Of a stretch of 64,000 nt of DNA, positions 1 to 7,709 are shown piece by piece. Origin of the DNA: Dyadobacter crusticola DSM 16708 (GTDB lineage: Bacteria; Bacteroidota; Bacteroidia; Cytophagales; Spirosomataceae). Position numbers and translations under genes: made by a program. Numbering within the stretch: position 1 is the first letter of the stretch; every line of letters begins with the position of its first letter. The stretch is taken from NCBI RefSeq assembly GCF_000701505.1, contig NZ_JNJB01000005.1, positions 310,001 through 374,000 on the forward strand. The letters run 5' to 3'. The notes under the pieces were generated by a model, which worked only from the letters and a program-made list of their open reading frames with translations, made no database searches and was not told the DNA's origin.

Positions 1-20
1 AAGACAGAGGGGGTTAGTTT

Positions 21-88
21 TGAATGAATGACTGAATGACTGAATGAGTGAATGAGTGAATGAGTGAATGAGTGAGTGAATGAATGAG
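21..88. repeat. TGAN tetranucleotide tandem repeat (17 units)
   Basis: Seventeen consecutive 4-base units, each TGAA, TGAC or TGAG, run without a break. Because 4 and 3 are coprime, TGA stop codons fall in all three forward frames, so nothing can be translated through it on this strand. It lies about 95 bases upstream of the PQQ dehydrogenase. Its role is unknown. Confidence 0.9.
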
Positions 89-148
89 CCGCCGTGGAAC
101 GGCCGCCAATGAATGAGAGAATCTGATGTGGAGCGGAAGTGAACAATA

Positions 149-188
149 AATGACCAAATGACTTAATGACCCAATGACAAAATGATAA
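149..188. repeat. Period-8 AATGACnn repeat running into the start codon
   Basis: Five 8-base units of the form AATGAnnn follow one another, and the ATG of the PQQ dehydrogenase (base 182) lies in the last one. It is a second, more diverged block of the TGA-rich repeat further upstream. No Shine-Dalgarno sequence is visible between the repeat and the start. Confidence 0.75.
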
Positions 189-2311
189 AATCAATTCCCA
201 AGAAATTTCTGTTGGTCGCTGTTCTGTCGTTATCAGTTTTTATCAGTTCCCGCTCTCTTTTTGTTGAAGCTCCCGCAGATGATAAGGAATGGCCGGAATA
301 CCTCGGCGGACCAGACCGCAACCATTACTCTTCGCTTACTCAGATCAACCCGGGTAATGTGAAACAATTGCAGGTAGCCTGGACCTATTCCATGCCGGAC
401 TCTGGTCAGACACAGGTCAATCCCATTGTTATAGATGGCGTTTTGTACGGCGTAACTGCCACGGTGCAGGCATTTGCATTGGACGCTTTTACCGGCAAAC
501 AGCTTTGGATTTTTGGTGATAAATCAAAAAACGGTTCCAATACAAGCCGCGGACTAACCTATTGGAGTGATGGAGAAGACAAGCGGATTCTGCATGCGAT
601 GGGTGAATTCCTGTACGCACTCGACGCGAAAACCGGAAAACCGATCAAAACCTTCGGCGATAACGGTCGCATTGACCTGCACACGGGGCTTCCCGAGGTG
701 GCGTTGAAAAAGTACATGGTTTCAAATACGCCCGGGACAATTTTCGAAGATCTGATCATTATGCCGTTGCGCCTTTCTGAGGAATCCGATGCGGCACCGG
801 GCGATTTGCGCGCATTCAATGTGCGTACAGGCAAGCTCGTCTGGACTTTTCATACAATCCCCTATCCAGGTGAATTCGGTTACGAAACTTTCCCGCCGGA
901 CGCTTACAAAAACACCTATACCGGCGCGGCAAATAATTGGGCTGGTACCGCAATCGATCGAAAACGCGGGATATTATATGTACCCACCGGTTCCGCAGGT
1001 TATGATTTTTATGGAGGAAAACGGAAAGGAGCTAACCTCTTTTCCAACTGTCTGCTCGCATTGGATGCACGGACCGGAAAGAGAATCTGGCATTACCAAA
1101 CCATGCATCATGATATATGGGACAGAGATTTGCCTGCTCCGCCGAACTTAATTACGATCACGAAAAATGGTCAGAAGATCGATGCGGTAGCCCAGGTAAG
1201 TAAACAAGGGTACATTTTCCTCTTCGACCGGGTTACTGGCAAGCCCATTTACCCGATCCGCGAAGTCACTGCGCCGCAAACTGCGTTGCCGGGTGAACAT
1301 CCCTGGCCCACCCAGCCGGTACCAACCAGGCCGGCTGCGTTTGCAAGACAAGCCTACGCGCTGACAGAGAACGACATCAGTCAATATGCACCGGACCGGG
1401 ATTCACTGAAAATGAAATTCAAAACCTACAAAAAAGCATTGTTTGCGGCGCCAAGTAAGGAAGGTACCGTGATCCTCCCCGGATTCGACGGTGGCGCCGA
1501 ATGGGGCGGCGCGGCGGCTGATCCTGATAAGGGTATTTTATATGTAAACAGCAATGAAATGGCGTGGATCCTGACCATGAAGGACACACCAAAAGAGTCG
1601 GAACTATCGGCATTGAGCCCAGGTGAGAAAACCTACACGACCTACTGCGCCACCTGCCACGGTGCACAGCGGAAAGGCAATGCGAAAAGCGGGTATCCCT
1701 CGCTTGTTGATATTGGTACGCGCCGAGACCGGGCATTTGTCAGCCAGCTAGTTACATCAGGAAAAGGAATGATGTCCGGCTTCCCGATGCTCACTGCCGG
1801 TGAAAAGCAGGCATTAATTTCGTTCCTTTTTGGCGAGGAAAAGGTAGAAGCTGTGTCACAAACACCTGCTTCGAAAAAGACATTTCTCCCCTATCAGAGT
1901 ACCGGCTACAACAAATTTCTCGACGCAAACGGGCTGCCTGCTATCTCGCCACCCTGGGGTACTTTGAATGCAATCGATTTGAATACAGGTAAATACCTCT
2001 GGAAGATCCCATTTGGCGAAGTGGAATCTTTAAAGGCCAAAGGAGCGCCTGTTACCGGCACTGAGAATTACGGTGGCCCGGTCGTAACTGCCAGCGGACT
2101 CCTGTTTATTGCGGCTACCAAGGATGGAAAGTTCAGGGTATTTGATAAAAACAATGGAAAGCTGCTGTGGGAAACAATGCTTCCCGCTGCCGGATTTGCC
2201 ACTCCCGCTACTTACGAGGTAAATGGAAAGCAGTTCGTCGTAATAGCCTGCGGAGGCACCAAACTGGGCACGAGAAAAGGAAACCAATATGTTGCTTTTG
2301 CATTGCCCTGA
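182..2311 (+). CDS. PQQ-dependent dehydrogenase with inserted cytochrome c domain
   Basis: A probable periplasmic quinoprotein dehydrogenase that would oxidise sugars or alcohols and pass electrons to a bound haem. An N-terminal hydrophobic signal (about residues 1-28) is followed by PQQ beta-propeller repeats (about 35-470), including WPEYLGGPDRNHYSS and several TGK-LW blade motifs. A cytochrome c segment has Cys489-Ala-Thr-Cys492-His493 and a Met-rich stretch about 40 residues later that could give the axial ligand. Propeller blades resume at about 565-709. The haem domain is therefore inside the propeller, an arrangement I recall for Bacteroidota members of this family, whereas classical alcohol dehydrogenases carry it at the C-terminus. 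The substrate cannot be read from the sequence. No pqq biosynthesis genes are in the window, so the cofactor may be scavenged or made elsewhere. Confidence 0.9.
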   Translation: MIKSIPKKFLLVAVLSLSVFISSRSLFVEAPADDKEWPEYLGGPDRNHYSSLTQINPGNVKQLQVAWTYSMPDSGQTQVNPIVIDGVLYGVTATVQAFALDAFTGKQLWIFGDKSKNGSNTSRGLTYWSDGEDKRILHAMGEFLYALDAKTGKPIKTFGDNGRIDLHTGLPEVALKKYMVSNTPGTIFEDLIIMPLRLSEESDAAPGDLRAFNVRTGKLVWTFHTIPYPGEFGYETFPPDAYKNTYTGAANNWAGTAIDRKRGILYVPTGSAGYDFYGGKRKGANLFSNCLLALDARTGKRIWHYQTMHHDIWDRDLPAPPNLITITKNGQKIDAVAQVSKQGYIFLFDRVTGKPIYPIREVTAPQTALPGEHPWPTQPVPTRPAAFARQAYALTENDISQYAPDRDSLKMKFKTYKKALFAAPSKEGTVILPGFDGGAEWGGAAADPDKGILYVNSNEMAWILTMKDTPKESELSALSPGEKTYTTYCATCHGAQRKGNAKSGYPSLVDIGTRRDRAFVSQLVTSGKGMMSGFPMLTAGEKQALISFLFGEEKVEAVSQTPASKKTFLPYQSTGYNKFLDANGLPAISPPWGTLNAIDLNTGKYLWKIPFGEVESLKAKGAPVTGTENYGGPVVTASGLLFIAATKDGKFRVFDKNNGKLLWETMLPAAGFATPATYEVNGKQFVVIACGGTKLGTRKGNQYVAFALP

Positions 2312-2444
2312 TTTTTCAATGCAATCATTAGCCAGGCCCTGCGTAGCTTTCAGGTTAGTTATGAAACTGGGCACAAGCTTCACGCTTACAAGCTGATTTG
2401 AACCACCAGATCATTTCATTGCCGCGCTACGAGAACAAAAGGCG

Positions 2445-3116
2445 ATGTTTGGATTTAACAAACAACAACTCGAAATGGCTATGTTCAATGACAATAAGGC
2501 GGTGGATGCAACTGGTAATGAGCTGAACTTTCTTTACGAAATGCTTTTCTGTGATGAGCTTTCCCTTTTTGAAGAAGTATTAGAAGATACCAAAGTTTAC
2601 CCGTGGCAAGTGCTTTTCGACCCGGCAGCTACTCCGGCCGAGCTCTACGAACTCATTGATCTCGCCAGCAATGAGACGCGCATCAAGCTGCTTGCCTACC
2701 AAAGATTACAGCAGGCCAATCAGCCGATTTTGAAACAGGAACTGCTGGGCGTGATCATCGAAGTAGGCTTGCAGGACGGCCTGGATGTACTGGCAGCTTA
2801 CCAGGACGGAACAGCCCGGTACCTGCACCACTCCGGAAAAGTGATCATGTGGGAGTCTGCTAATGAGCAATCACAGGTACTTATTGATACTTTATTTGAA
2901 GAAAGCGAAAAGGTAGTCCGGCAAATCGGTGTGTGGCCGCGCGGGCGGCTCAATCCTCCAAAAAAGGGGAATGCAAGGATTTCTTTCCTGGTATCAAACG
3001 GGCTTTATTTCGGCGAGGCAGATTGCGACGTGCTTTTCAGCGACGAGCTGGCCGGCCCGGCGCTGCTTGCTGCCACTGCATTGCTCAATTATCTTACTTC
3101 CAAAGTACAAGCGTAG
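2445..3116 (+). CDS. Conserved hypothetical protein, cytoplasmic
   Basis: A 223-residue acidic protein with no signal peptide, membrane segment or catalytic motif that I recognise. The N-terminal half is rich in Leu and Glu and probably helical. The C-terminal part (GNARISFLVSNGLYFGEADC) looks like a beta-rich fold. An internal ATG at codon 11 (MAMFND) is an alternative start. The stop lies 5 bases from the end of the convergent aldo/keto reductase, so there is no room for a separate terminator. Length and codon use support a real gene; the function is unknown. Confidence 0.7.
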   Translation: MFGFNKQQLEMAMFNDNKAVDATGNELNFLYEMLFCDELSLFEEVLEDTKVYPWQVLFDPAATPAELYELIDLASNETRIKLLAYQRLQQANQPILKQELLGVIIEVGLQDGLDVLAAYQDGTARYLHHSGKVIMWESANEQSQVLIDTLFEESEKVVRQIGVWPRGRLNPPKKGNARISFLVSNGLYFGEADCDVLFSDELAGPALLAATALLNYLTSKVQA

Positions 3117-3121
3117 CTGCA

Positions 3122-4054
3122 TTACAGCGTTTCAAGATACTTCACCATCATTCTTCTCGTATTTGCATCAGGTAACTTGCCCGTTGCTGCACCAAGATTA
3201 TCAACCAGGTGCTTCACGTCGGACGTACCCGGGATGACGCAGGTAACTGCCTGATGGCTGATCATGTATTTGAGAAAAAACTGAGCCCAAGTTTTGATAT
3301 CATAATCGGCTGCCCAGCCCGGCAGCTGCTTACCTTTGGTAGCCCTGAATAATGCCCCCTGTTCAAAAGGTTCATTGATCAAAACAGCCACTCCATTATC
3401 TTTCGCCGCATCAAGCAGGCTCTTCTCCGCATTGCGGGAACGGATTGAATAGTTAAATTGAACAAAGTCCACCGATTTCGATTTAACGATCTGTTCAAGC
3501 CGGGAATGCGCCGAATCCGTGTAATGCGTGATCCCGATGTACCTTGTTTTCCCCTGCGCTTTCCAGTCTTTCAGTGTTTTCAAATGCGTTTCCCAGTCAA
3601 GCAGGTTATGTATCTGGATCAGGTCCAGCTTCGTGCGCTTCATTTTCTTCAATGAGGCATTCATCTGATCAATGCCCTCCTGCCGGCCGCTTGTCCATAC
3701 TTTCGTAGCAAAGAAGAATTGCTCATTCAGCTTCAACTCAGCCGACAGGTCACCAATTACCTGCTCGGCCCGTCCGTACATCGGCGAGGCGTCCACTACC
3801 TTTCCGCCCAGCTCGTTCATTTTTTTTAAAACATCTTTCAATGGATTGCGCTCATCGGCGGAGCTACCCACATCAAACTGCTGCCAGGAACCCAGCCCCA
3901 CTACCGGAAGCTTCTCTCCCGACGAAGGAATTGTACGTTGCATTAACATAGCTGGTGCTTTAAAGGCATTGCCGGGAACGGGATCGAGAAGCAGAGTTGT
4001 ACCGAGAGCTCCTATTCCCTTTAATACTTCCCTTCTTGAAAATCTGGGGTCCAT
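3122..4054 (-). CDS. Aldo/keto reductase with twin-arginine leader
   Basis: An NAD(P)H-linked oxidoreductase of the aldo/keto reductase family. The N-terminus has a Tat-type leader (FSRREVLKG followed by a hydrophobic stretch), so it is predicted to be exported folded. The barrel begins at about residue 45 (LPVVGLGSW). The catalytic tetrad is visible: Asp and Tyr in VVDASPMYG, Lys in ATKVW and His in LIQIHNL. Near the C-terminus, CVIPGTSDVKHLVDN is the usual cofactor-phosphate-binding region. Most family members are cytosolic, so the leader is notable; a second member at 56.1 kb lacks one. The substrate is unknown. Confidence 0.88.
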   Translation of the reverse strand: MDPRFSRREVLKGIGALGTTLLLDPVPGNAFKAPAMLMQRTIPSSGEKLPVVGLGSWQQFDVGSSADERNPLKDVLKKMNELGGKVVDASPMYGRAEQVIGDLSAELKLNEQFFFATKVWTSGRQEGIDQMNASLKKMKRTKLDLIQIHNLLDWETHLKTLKDWKAQGKTRYIGITHYTDSAHSRLEQIVKSKSVDFVQFNYSIRSRNAEKSLLDAAKDNGVAVLINEPFEQGALFRATKGKQLPGWAADYDIKTWAQFFLKYMISHQAVTCVIPGTSDVKHLVDNLGAATGKLPDANTRRMMVKYLETL

Positions 4055-4124
4055 TGCATTAAATCATATTGTGACAGCTCAATTTACACAACAATCGATA
4101 GCGCCCCAACACTTTATAAAATAG

Positions 4125-4154
4125 AAAAGGAGCCAGATCGAGCTAACTCCTTTT
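4125..4154 (-). terminator. Hairpin terminator downstream of the small lipoprotein gene
   Basis: The arms AAAAGGAG and CTCCTTTT form an 8-bp stem. Read on the minus strand, it is followed by a T-rich stretch, which suits termination of the gene that ends at 4181. Confidence 0.6.
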
Positions 4155-4180
4155 ACAAACCTTACACCAAATTTTACTTT

Positions 4181-4606
4181 TTACTTCTTTTCAATGGAAA
4201 CATTTACCTTATAGTCTTCCAATTTAGGAGACTGGCTGGTCTCAGGATAAGGAAGTACCTCATTGACACTCAGTACATAATTTTGACCGCTGAGCGTAAA
4301 TGTTTGAAAGTCGGTCCGCTTGTCTCCTTTAAAAGCTACACTCACGTCGGTAGCGTTCTTTCCATCGGAAACATTGAACTTCACATTTGCGCTACCCATT
4401 TGAATGCAGACTACGTTCTTTGGACAGCGACTGTCGGTTACCTCCCGGAGATCTACTTTCAGGTCCTCGCCTGTCGTAGGAACGGTGGTTAACTGACGGT
4501 AAGGTACAATGGTAGCTTCTGCTTTTTCCTGCGGAGCGGCCATTTCATTTTTTGTGCATGCCAGTGTAGAAGCACAGATCAATGCGATAAGAATTGTTTT
4601 TTTCAT
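4181..4606 (-). CDS. Small lipoprotein of unknown function
   Basis: A 141-residue exported protein. A hydrophobic signal ends at a probable lipobox, STLAC, with Cys17 as the lipidated residue. The mature part is beta-rich with two further Cys (SRCPKNVVCIQMG), which could form a disulfide in the periplasm. The segment from PYRQLTTVPTTGEDLKVDL onward resembles a single immunoglobulin-like or beta-sandwich domain. I do not recognise a named family. It has its own downstream terminator and is probably monocistronic. Confidence 0.72.
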   Translation of the reverse strand: MKKTILIALICASTLACTKNEMAAPQEKAEATIVPYRQLTTVPTTGEDLKVDLREVTDSRCPKNVVCIQMGSANVKFNVSDGKNATDVSVAFKGDKRTDFQTFTLSGQNYVLSVNEVLPYPETSQSPKLEDYKVNVSIEKK

Positions 4607-4711
4607 GGTATGTTAATTAAAGACAATCAAAAGAACCATGTGCGCAAAAAATGGTTGTAAGCGATGCCCGTAAATTTGCCGGATCAGATCTGTTTGGCGA
4701 GAAAAAAGTTG

Positions 4712-5074
4712 CTAAACTTCGAATGGAAGCTCGTATTCTCTCGAAATCGGCTTGGAGCTTCTGGTTTTGACGGTAACACGCGCTTTTAGCGGACTGCCGA
4801 GCAACAGGTGGTATTTAATGTATTCATCGTCGCTTTTCGCCCACGATTTATCCTCGATATAGTATTCAGTAGCGCCTGTTTTTCCGGCCAGGTAAGCCCA
4901 GCGTTCAGCTGTGTTTGGCTCAAAAGTGATAAACTGCCCCATAGTTACGATCTGGATTCCCGGCAGCCCTGCATTCCCCAACTCAGTCCCCGACTCGACT
5001 ACTACATTAATGCTTGTATTATCTTCTAAATCCTTCACCGACCACTGGTCGATCATCGTTTTTGTATTCGCCAT
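4712..5074 (-). CDS. Hypothetical protein, 120 aa
   Basis: A short protein with no signal peptide or membrane segment. It is rich in beta-branched residues (SINVVVESGTELG, GIQIVTMGQFITFEP, ARVTVKTRSS), which suggests a small all-beta fold. No family is recognised. The ATG start is unambiguous. The gene lies between two exported small proteins on the same strand but is separated from each by more than 100 bases, so co-transcription is not evident. Confidence 0.6.
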   Translation of the reverse strand: MANTKTMIDQWSVKDLEDNTSINVVVESGTELGNAGLPGIQIVTMGQFITFEPNTAERWAYLAGKTGATEYYIEDKSWAKSDDEYIKYHLLLGSPLKARVTVKTRSSKPISREYELPFEV

Positions 5075-5190
5075 TGTTCCTGTTTTAAGTTTCTGATACT
5101 CAAAGTAGGGGTTCTGAAAACCTTTGCGCTTTCAAATGACGGAGCGGTAGCGTTCATTTATTTTCAGGCAAGATTGAAAGTTTAGGCATC

Positions 5191-5217
5191 AAAAAAGCCG
5201 GAAACGAGTTCCGGCTT
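5191..5217 (-). terminator. Strong intrinsic terminator
   Basis: A perfect 9-bp stem (AAGCCGGAA / TTCCGGCTT) with a 5-base loop is followed on the minus strand by a run of T. It ends transcription of the PepSY-like gene that stops at 5243. Confidence 0.88.
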
Positions 5218-5242
5218 GCATTAATTGCTTAGTCTGAAAATA

Positions 5243-5584
5243 TTATCCGGCATTGTTACCATTCTTATCTAGTTTCACGCGGGCATTCTCCTTGCCCTTA
5301 GCCACCTGCAATTCGTAGTATTGCGAGCTATTGTCTTCCGTTACCAGGAAAGCTTTTTTAACTGTCCATCCGGCAAAGTCATCGCTCTGAATGGTTTTCT
5401 TCACTCCCTCGGGAAGATCTTCCGGTTTCACAGCAACTTTTTCTTCCTTATTCTCTTTCTTAACGGTCGACTGTTTTTGCGCTGCTACCTCCTGCTGTGT
5501 GGCTTCCTGCTGGCCTGTTTGCGCCTGGGCAGAAGCGAAAGAGATGAGCGTCAGGGCAAGTGCCGATACTATTAGCTTTTTCAT
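5243..5584 (-). CDS. Secreted PepSY-like small protein
   Basis: The ATG at 5584 is preferred over an upstream TTG because it places a classical signal peptide (MKKLIVSALALTLISFASAQAQ) at the N-terminus. A low-complexity Gln/Lys/Glu linker follows. The C-terminal half (EDLPEGVKKTIQSDDFAGW, then a hydrophobic strand, YYELQVAKG and KLDKNGNNAG) matches the pattern of the PepSY-like domains found in Bacteroidota periplasmic proteins. A chaperone or inhibitor role has been suggested for such domains, but nothing here identifies a partner. Mature size is about 90 residues. Confidence 0.75.
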   Translation of the reverse strand: MKKLIVSALALTLISFASAQAQTGQQEATQQEVAAQKQSTVKKENKEEKVAVKPEDLPEGVKKTIQSDDFAGWTVKKAFLVTEDNSSQYYELQVAKGKENARVKLDKNGNNAG

Positions 5585-5763
5585 GATCGTATGTTTTTTA
5601 GACAATTGATACTAATCTTCGTGCATCCGCACTTCTGCTGCACCTGACAACATCATTGTGCCAAAACTCATAACATATTCTTGTTCAGTATTTTATTGAT
5701 AAGCCAAAAGCTAAGCTGGTGTTTAGCCCCGCCACATTTTGTAACTTTTTTCACCGAAAACAA

Positions 5764-5796
5764 GAAACCCGCGCCGGAAATGCCGACGCGGGTTTC
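5764..5796 (-). terminator. Terminator of the susCD operon
   Basis: A 10-bp stem, GAAACCCGCG / CGCGGGTTTC, lies 24 bases past the susD stop. On the minus strand it is followed by TTGTTTT. It is the first stable hairpin after the two-gene unit. Confidence 0.75.
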
Positions 5797-5819
5797 TGAT
5801 TCAATAACATCCCACTTAA

Positions 5820-7700
5820 TTATTTGTCGTAGCCTGGATTTTGCACCAGCTTCGCGTTACGGTTAATCTCGTCACGGCTGAATGGGCGGAAGTACATTTT
5901 GTCCAGCCAGGTTCTGTTTTCGTGCGATTTCTCCTCCACCGGAGTGTAAGTGTAATCGTAAACAGTCGGATCGTAGTGGTAAGGCTCTCTCATGCTCTTG
6001 CCAGGCTTGAACTTGCCGAGCACCGTAATGTACTGCAAAGGCCGACCCAGGGTTTCCTTTGCAATCATCCAGCGACGTGCATCGTGGTAACGCTGCTCTT
6101 CGTAAGCCATTTCAATGCGCTTTTCGTGACGGTAAGCATCTCTCAATGCAGTTCCCGACGCCTTGATCGCCGGCATACCTGCCCGGTAGCGGATTCTGTT
6201 CAGCCAGGTTAAAGCTTCGGCTTCCTGTCCCAGTTCAATGCTCGCTTCGATGTAGTTGAAAACCACCTCGGTCACGCGGATAAATGGCCACGGGATATTC
6301 TGACGGTCTGTGTTATCATACAACGATGGATTCGGATCGATGAATTTACGCATGTAGTATCCGGTGCGGCTACCATTCCAGTCTTCGATAGAGCTGCTTC
6401 GCGTATCAAGTCCCTTGCGGTTAAACAATGCACCTTTTTCATCCAAAAGGTCGTAAGAACCTGTCTGTACCTGGTTCGCAGGATCATTCGCGTCGGACGG
6501 ACGTGGTTTCCAAGGAGCTCCATCGTACAACACGGTCGCGTACAAACGGGGGTCGCGGTTCGCATAAGGCATTGCCTTGTGCGTTGGATTAGTCCAGGAG
6601 AAGTTGGTACCGTCCATCATCTGATAGTCGTCAACCAGCAAGCCGATTGGCGTATTACCAGCCCAGTTGTGGTATCCGTTAGGGCCATTGTTCAAGCCCA
6701 TCTGCCGTGCTCCTTCGTTAAGGCTTGGTGAAAAATACCGTCCGAATATGATCTCACTGGCGCCAGACGCATCAACTGACTTGTCAAGGCTACCACCGCC
6801 CATTGCAATTGAAACATAGTTCTGCTTGCCTTGTTCAGCAGTTACAGGAGCTGTCAAATTCAGTTTATACCCTCCTGAGCTCGCGTCCAATGCAGCTTTT
6901 GCAGCTGCCTGTGCCGCCTGCCATCTTGCCTTGCGGTCGCCGGAAACATACCCCAGAAACTCAGGGTTCGGATAAGCAGCTAGCACCGAAGATTTCGCTT
7001 TCGCAGTGGTCATATCGTGCAAATCACTTGCAGCATAAAGCAGTACGCGGGATTTCAGTGCCAATGCGGCTACTTCTGTTGCGCGACCTTTTACCTCTGC
7101 TTTGCCTTTCAGCAACATTGCCGCGCTATCGCAATTCATCACGATAAACTTAACGCATTCCTCGTACGTGTTGCGGGGCACCGAATAGTCTTCGTTCAGG
7201 CTGTAAACCTTTGTAATCAGAGGTACAGAACCGTAGTAGCGAAGCAGCTGCTGATAGTAGTAAGCGCGAAGAAAGTAGGATTCTCCCATTAACCTGGCTT
7301 TCAGCGTCTCATCGGTAAATGTAGCTGTCGGCAGGTTTGCAAGCGCGAGGTTGGTTGCGCGAATACGGGTATACATAGGTCCCCAGCCGTAAGTATCGTC
7401 AACCCAACCCAGGTTGGACGGGCTGAGGCTACCTTCGTTTACGGTGTTGATGTTTCTTCCGGTATGGGTAAAAACAGCTTCGTCAGTCAGGGAGGCCAGC
7501 ATTTGTTCGCTGAACCCGCCTTGCTGCAATCCCTGGTAGATACCAGTTACAAATCCTTCAGCCAAAGCCCCTTCTTTCCATACTTCCTCTGCAGGGATCT
7601 CAGTCGGAGGGGTTACGTCCAAAAATTCAGTGTCGCAGGAAACAAGCCCGGTTGTGGCAAGTGCTGCTAGAAATATCCAATTTTTATAACTCGATTTCAT
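5820..7700 (-). CDS. SusD/RagB-family outer-membrane nutrient-binding lipoprotein
   Basis: The surface-exposed glycan-binding partner of a SusC transporter. The lipobox GLVSC puts the lipid on Cys22. The N-terminal SusD-like region has the typical EFLDVTPPTEIPAEEVW opening and tetratricopeptide-like helices. The C-terminal RagB/SusD region includes TEVVFNYIEASIELGQEAEALTWLNRIRYRAG-type signatures (about residues 480-510) and the YRHEKRIEMAYEEQRYHD motif near residue 535. Its 626 residues are at the long end for the family. It starts 9 bases after the susC stop, so the two are one operon. No glycoside hydrolase is in the same unit, so the ligand cannot be inferred from neighbours. Confidence 0.95.
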   Translation of the reverse strand: MKSSYKNWIFLAALATTGLVSCDTEFLDVTPPTEIPAEEVWKEGALAEGFVTGIYQGLQQGGFSEQMLASLTDEAVFTHTGRNINTVNEGSLSPSNLGWVDDTYGWGPMYTRIRATNLALANLPTATFTDETLKARLMGESYFLRAYYYQQLLRYYGSVPLITKVYSLNEDYSVPRNTYEECVKFIVMNCDSAAMLLKGKAEVKGRATEVAALALKSRVLLYAASDLHDMTTAKAKSSVLAAYPNPEFLGYVSGDRKARWQAAQAAAKAALDASSGGYKLNLTAPVTAEQGKQNYVSIAMGGGSLDKSVDASGASEIIFGRYFSPSLNEGARQMGLNNGPNGYHNWAGNTPIGLLVDDYQMMDGTNFSWTNPTHKAMPYANRDPRLYATVLYDGAPWKPRPSDANDPANQVQTGSYDLLDEKGALFNRKGLDTRSSSIEDWNGSRTGYYMRKFIDPNPSLYDNTDRQNIPWPFIRVTEVVFNYIEASIELGQEAEALTWLNRIRYRAGMPAIKASGTALRDAYRHEKRIEMAYEEQRYHDARRWMIAKETLGRPLQYITVLGKFKPGKSMREPYHYDPTVYDYTYTPVEEKSHENRTWLDKMYFRPFSRDEINRNAKLVQNPGYDK

Positions 7701-7709
7701 GATTATTCA

